Shown here one piece after another: positions 5,937 through 7,053 of a DNA stretch of 7,053 nucleotides. The number at the start of each line of letters is the position of its first letter. The first letter of the stretch is position 1. A model generated the notes under the pieces. It was not told where the DNA came from and did no database searches. It saw only the letters and a program-made list of their open reading frames with translations. This DNA comes from Bacteroidales bacterium. Lineage in GTDB: Bacteria > Bacteroidota > Bacteroidia > Bacteroidales > UBA4181. A program made the position numbers and the translations under genes. Where the stretch lies: positions 1 to 7,053 of the forward strand of contig JAQVSH010000093.1 in NCBI GenBank assembly GCA_028700615.1, given 5' to 3'.

Positions 5937-6950
5937 ATGAAAAGATTTGCTTATTTGCTCGTTACACTGTTTTTTCTGGTTTCCAGTTCAATTTTTGCAC
6001 AAACCAAAGTCCCGGCCAATATTGTTATTACAAAAAACGATTTATTAAAAGCCGGCGAATCTATTACAACTTCTAACATTGGTGAACCTGTTGGCTCAGT
6101 TATACTATATGAACCCAGATGGATAGAAGCTACTGAGGCTACTCCGGCTTATGGCGTTGTGGAAGGTTCAATTTTCCCGGTTGATCCCAAGGGTTGGCCC
6201 ATTAATTTCAGAGTTGTATTGCCCTCCAGTTGGTCGCATCGTGCCATGCAGGCTGGTGGTGGTGGAATGAACGGAACGATTACAGTGCGTGAGGGCAGAA
6301 ACCCGCTTTTAAACAAAGGTTTTGCTCTTTATGGAAGTGACTCCGGCCATCAGGCTGGTGGAATGGGTTTTGGCGCGGCGCAGAAACCTCTGGCTTCAGG
6401 TCCGACTTCGGGAGATGAATGGGCTTTAAACGACGAAGCCATTCAAAACATGGGATACATGCAAATGAAGAAAACCCATGATGCGGCCATGATTATCATG
6501 GAAAGAGTTTATGGTAAACGTCCTGTCTATAATTACTATGTGGGAGGATCGCATGGCGGACGCGAAGCGCTTACTGTAGCGCAACGTTATCCCAAAGACT
6601 ACAATGGGATTATTGCCAATGTCCCGATTGTAAATTTTTCAAGTTTAATGGCAGCACCTGAGTGGATCCGAATCCAGGAAATACCTTTGAAAAATTGGGT
6701 AACTCCGGCCAAAACAAATGCAATCCGGGCTGAATTTCTTCGTCAATGTGATGCACTGGACGGACTTGCCGATGGCATTGTGAATCATTACATGGCTGCA
6801 CGGGCTATTTTTAATGTGAACGACGGGGTTGGCCCTAAAGACCCATGGGCAGCCTTGCGTGCACCCAACAATGTCGATCCCGATCCGAACGATGCCTCAG
6901 AATCGGCTAAACTTACCAGTGAACAACATTACTGTCCCATTAAAATCTAA
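5937..6950 (+). CDS. Tannase/feruloyl esterase family protein, C-terminally truncated
   Basis: This is a secreted alpha/beta-hydrolase-type esterase of the tannase/feruloyl esterase family, which cleaves ester bonds of plant phenolics. An export signal covers about residues 1-21, with likely cleavage at SIFA-QT. Family landmarks are the glycine-rich AGGGGMNG (106-113), YGSDSGH (132-138), the nucleophile elbow VGGSHGGRE (202-210) with Ser205, and the calcium-binding lid motif CDALDGLADGI (271-281). In many tannases the residue before the nucleophile Ser is a Cys in a disulfide; here it is Gly204. Family members are usually about 500-570 residues, and the Asp and His of the triad lie in the C-terminal part. 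This protein stops at 337, just after KLTSEQ, where relatives continue with a helix, and the last residues HYCPIKI look unrelated. All three forward frames close by 6979. The remaining protein should be catalytically dead. It is probably a pseudogene fragment created by insertion or deletion near 6930. Confidence 0.85.
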   Translation: MKRFAYLLVTLFFLVSSSIFAQTKVPANIVITKNDLLKAGESITTSNIGEPVGSVILYEPRWIEATEATPAYGVVEGSIFPVDPKGWPINFRVVLPSSWSHRAMQAGGGGMNGTITVREGRNPLLNKGFALYGSDSGHQAGGMGFGAAQKPLASGPTSGDEWALNDEAIQNMGYMQMKKTHDAAMIIMERVYGKRPVYNYYVGGSHGGREALTVAQRYPKDYNGIIANVPIVNFSSLMAAPEWIRIQEIPLKNWVTPAKTNAIRAEFLRQCDALDGLADGIVNHYMAARAIFNVNDGVGPKDPWAALRAPNNVDPDPNDASESAKLTSEQHYCPIKI

Positions 6951-7053
6951 AAGAGTTCTTTGAAATATTTGATATTTAGTTAGTTATAGGCGCTTTCCGA
7001 GCGAACGGACTTGAATTTTTAGCTTTGCATCAGATTAAACTGATTGCATATGT
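6931..7053. mobile_element. Possible insertion-element end at the tannase breakpoint (partial)
   Basis: Coding similarity to tannase is lost at about 6925-6931, where ACTGTCCCATTAAAATC begins; CTGTCCC-like termini remind me of IS elements of Bacteroidota, but I cannot confirm this. The following sequence is non-coding, with stops in all forward frames (TAA 6948, TGA 6961, TAG 6977, 6981 and 6987). It is rich in small hairpins: AAATAT/ATATTT (6963-6977, TTG loop), CGCT/AGCG (6991-7003) and an 8-bp stem with one bulge around an ATTAAA loop (7026-7048). No transposase is visible before the window ends, so the element identity and exact boundary are inferred. Confidence 0.35.

Noticed and set aside
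5926..5937. Three-codon leader frame (Met-Ile-Asn-stop) overlapping the tannase start
   Set aside because: Too short to distinguish from chance; no attenuator-like structure accompanies it.
6610..6801. 63-codon - strand frame inside the tannase gene
   Set aside because: Antisense to conserved tannase coding sequence; no features of its own.
1..7053. CRISPR array, tRNA, rRNA, tandem repeat or a multi-gene defence system
   Set aside because: No regularly spaced repeats, cloverleaf-like structures or defence-associated domains were seen on reading both strands.

Overview
The window looks like a chromosomal segment of a member of the Bacteroidota, most likely Bacteroidales. The base composition is AT-rich and most genes lack a strong Shine-Dalgarno sequence. 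Several starts are preceded by A-rich leaders and by matches to the Bacteroidota -33 TTG / -7 TAnnTTTG promoter. The carboxyltransferase also belongs to a type I associate with Bacteroidetes. These taxonomic arguments are inference from family recognition, not from a search.

Layout. On the + strand, left to right, are the 3' half of a ModF/PhrA-like ABC ATPase (1-726, cut by the window edge), a complete MATE-family efflux protein (817-2211) and a 166-residue cytosolic protein of unknown function with a CPKC motif (2278-2778). A strong hairpin with T runs on both sides (2783-2834) ends this block. It meets a - strand block: a small membrane-anchored protein (2846-3220), a small putative secreted protein (3389-3751) and a pyruvate/oxaloacetate-type carboxyltransferase (3991-5577). 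A 359-bp AT-rich divergent intergenic region follows. The last gene is a + strand tannase/feruloyl-esterase-like secreted protein (5937-6950), which ends abruptly. Beyond about 6930 the sequence is non-coding and resembles the end of an insertion element.

The most notable observation is in the carboxyltransferase. Its reading frame is stopped by one amber codon (TAG, 3991-3993). The same frame then continues without interruption for 64 codons to a TAA at 3796 and encodes a recognisable biotinyl/lipoyl-like domain. In related proteins, as I recall them, tryptophan occupies the amber position, so one G-to-A change (TGG to TAG) would explain it. Recent nonsense mutation, sequencing error and programmed readthrough all remain possible. 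The second notable point is the tannase, which has its nucleophile region and calcium-binding lid motif but loses the part that should carry the catalytic Asp and His.

No multi-gene defence system, CRISPR array, tRNA or rRNA was seen. The genes do not form an obvious single pathway: transport and housekeeping on the left, central carbon metabolism in the middle, and a broken catabolic esterase at the right edge.
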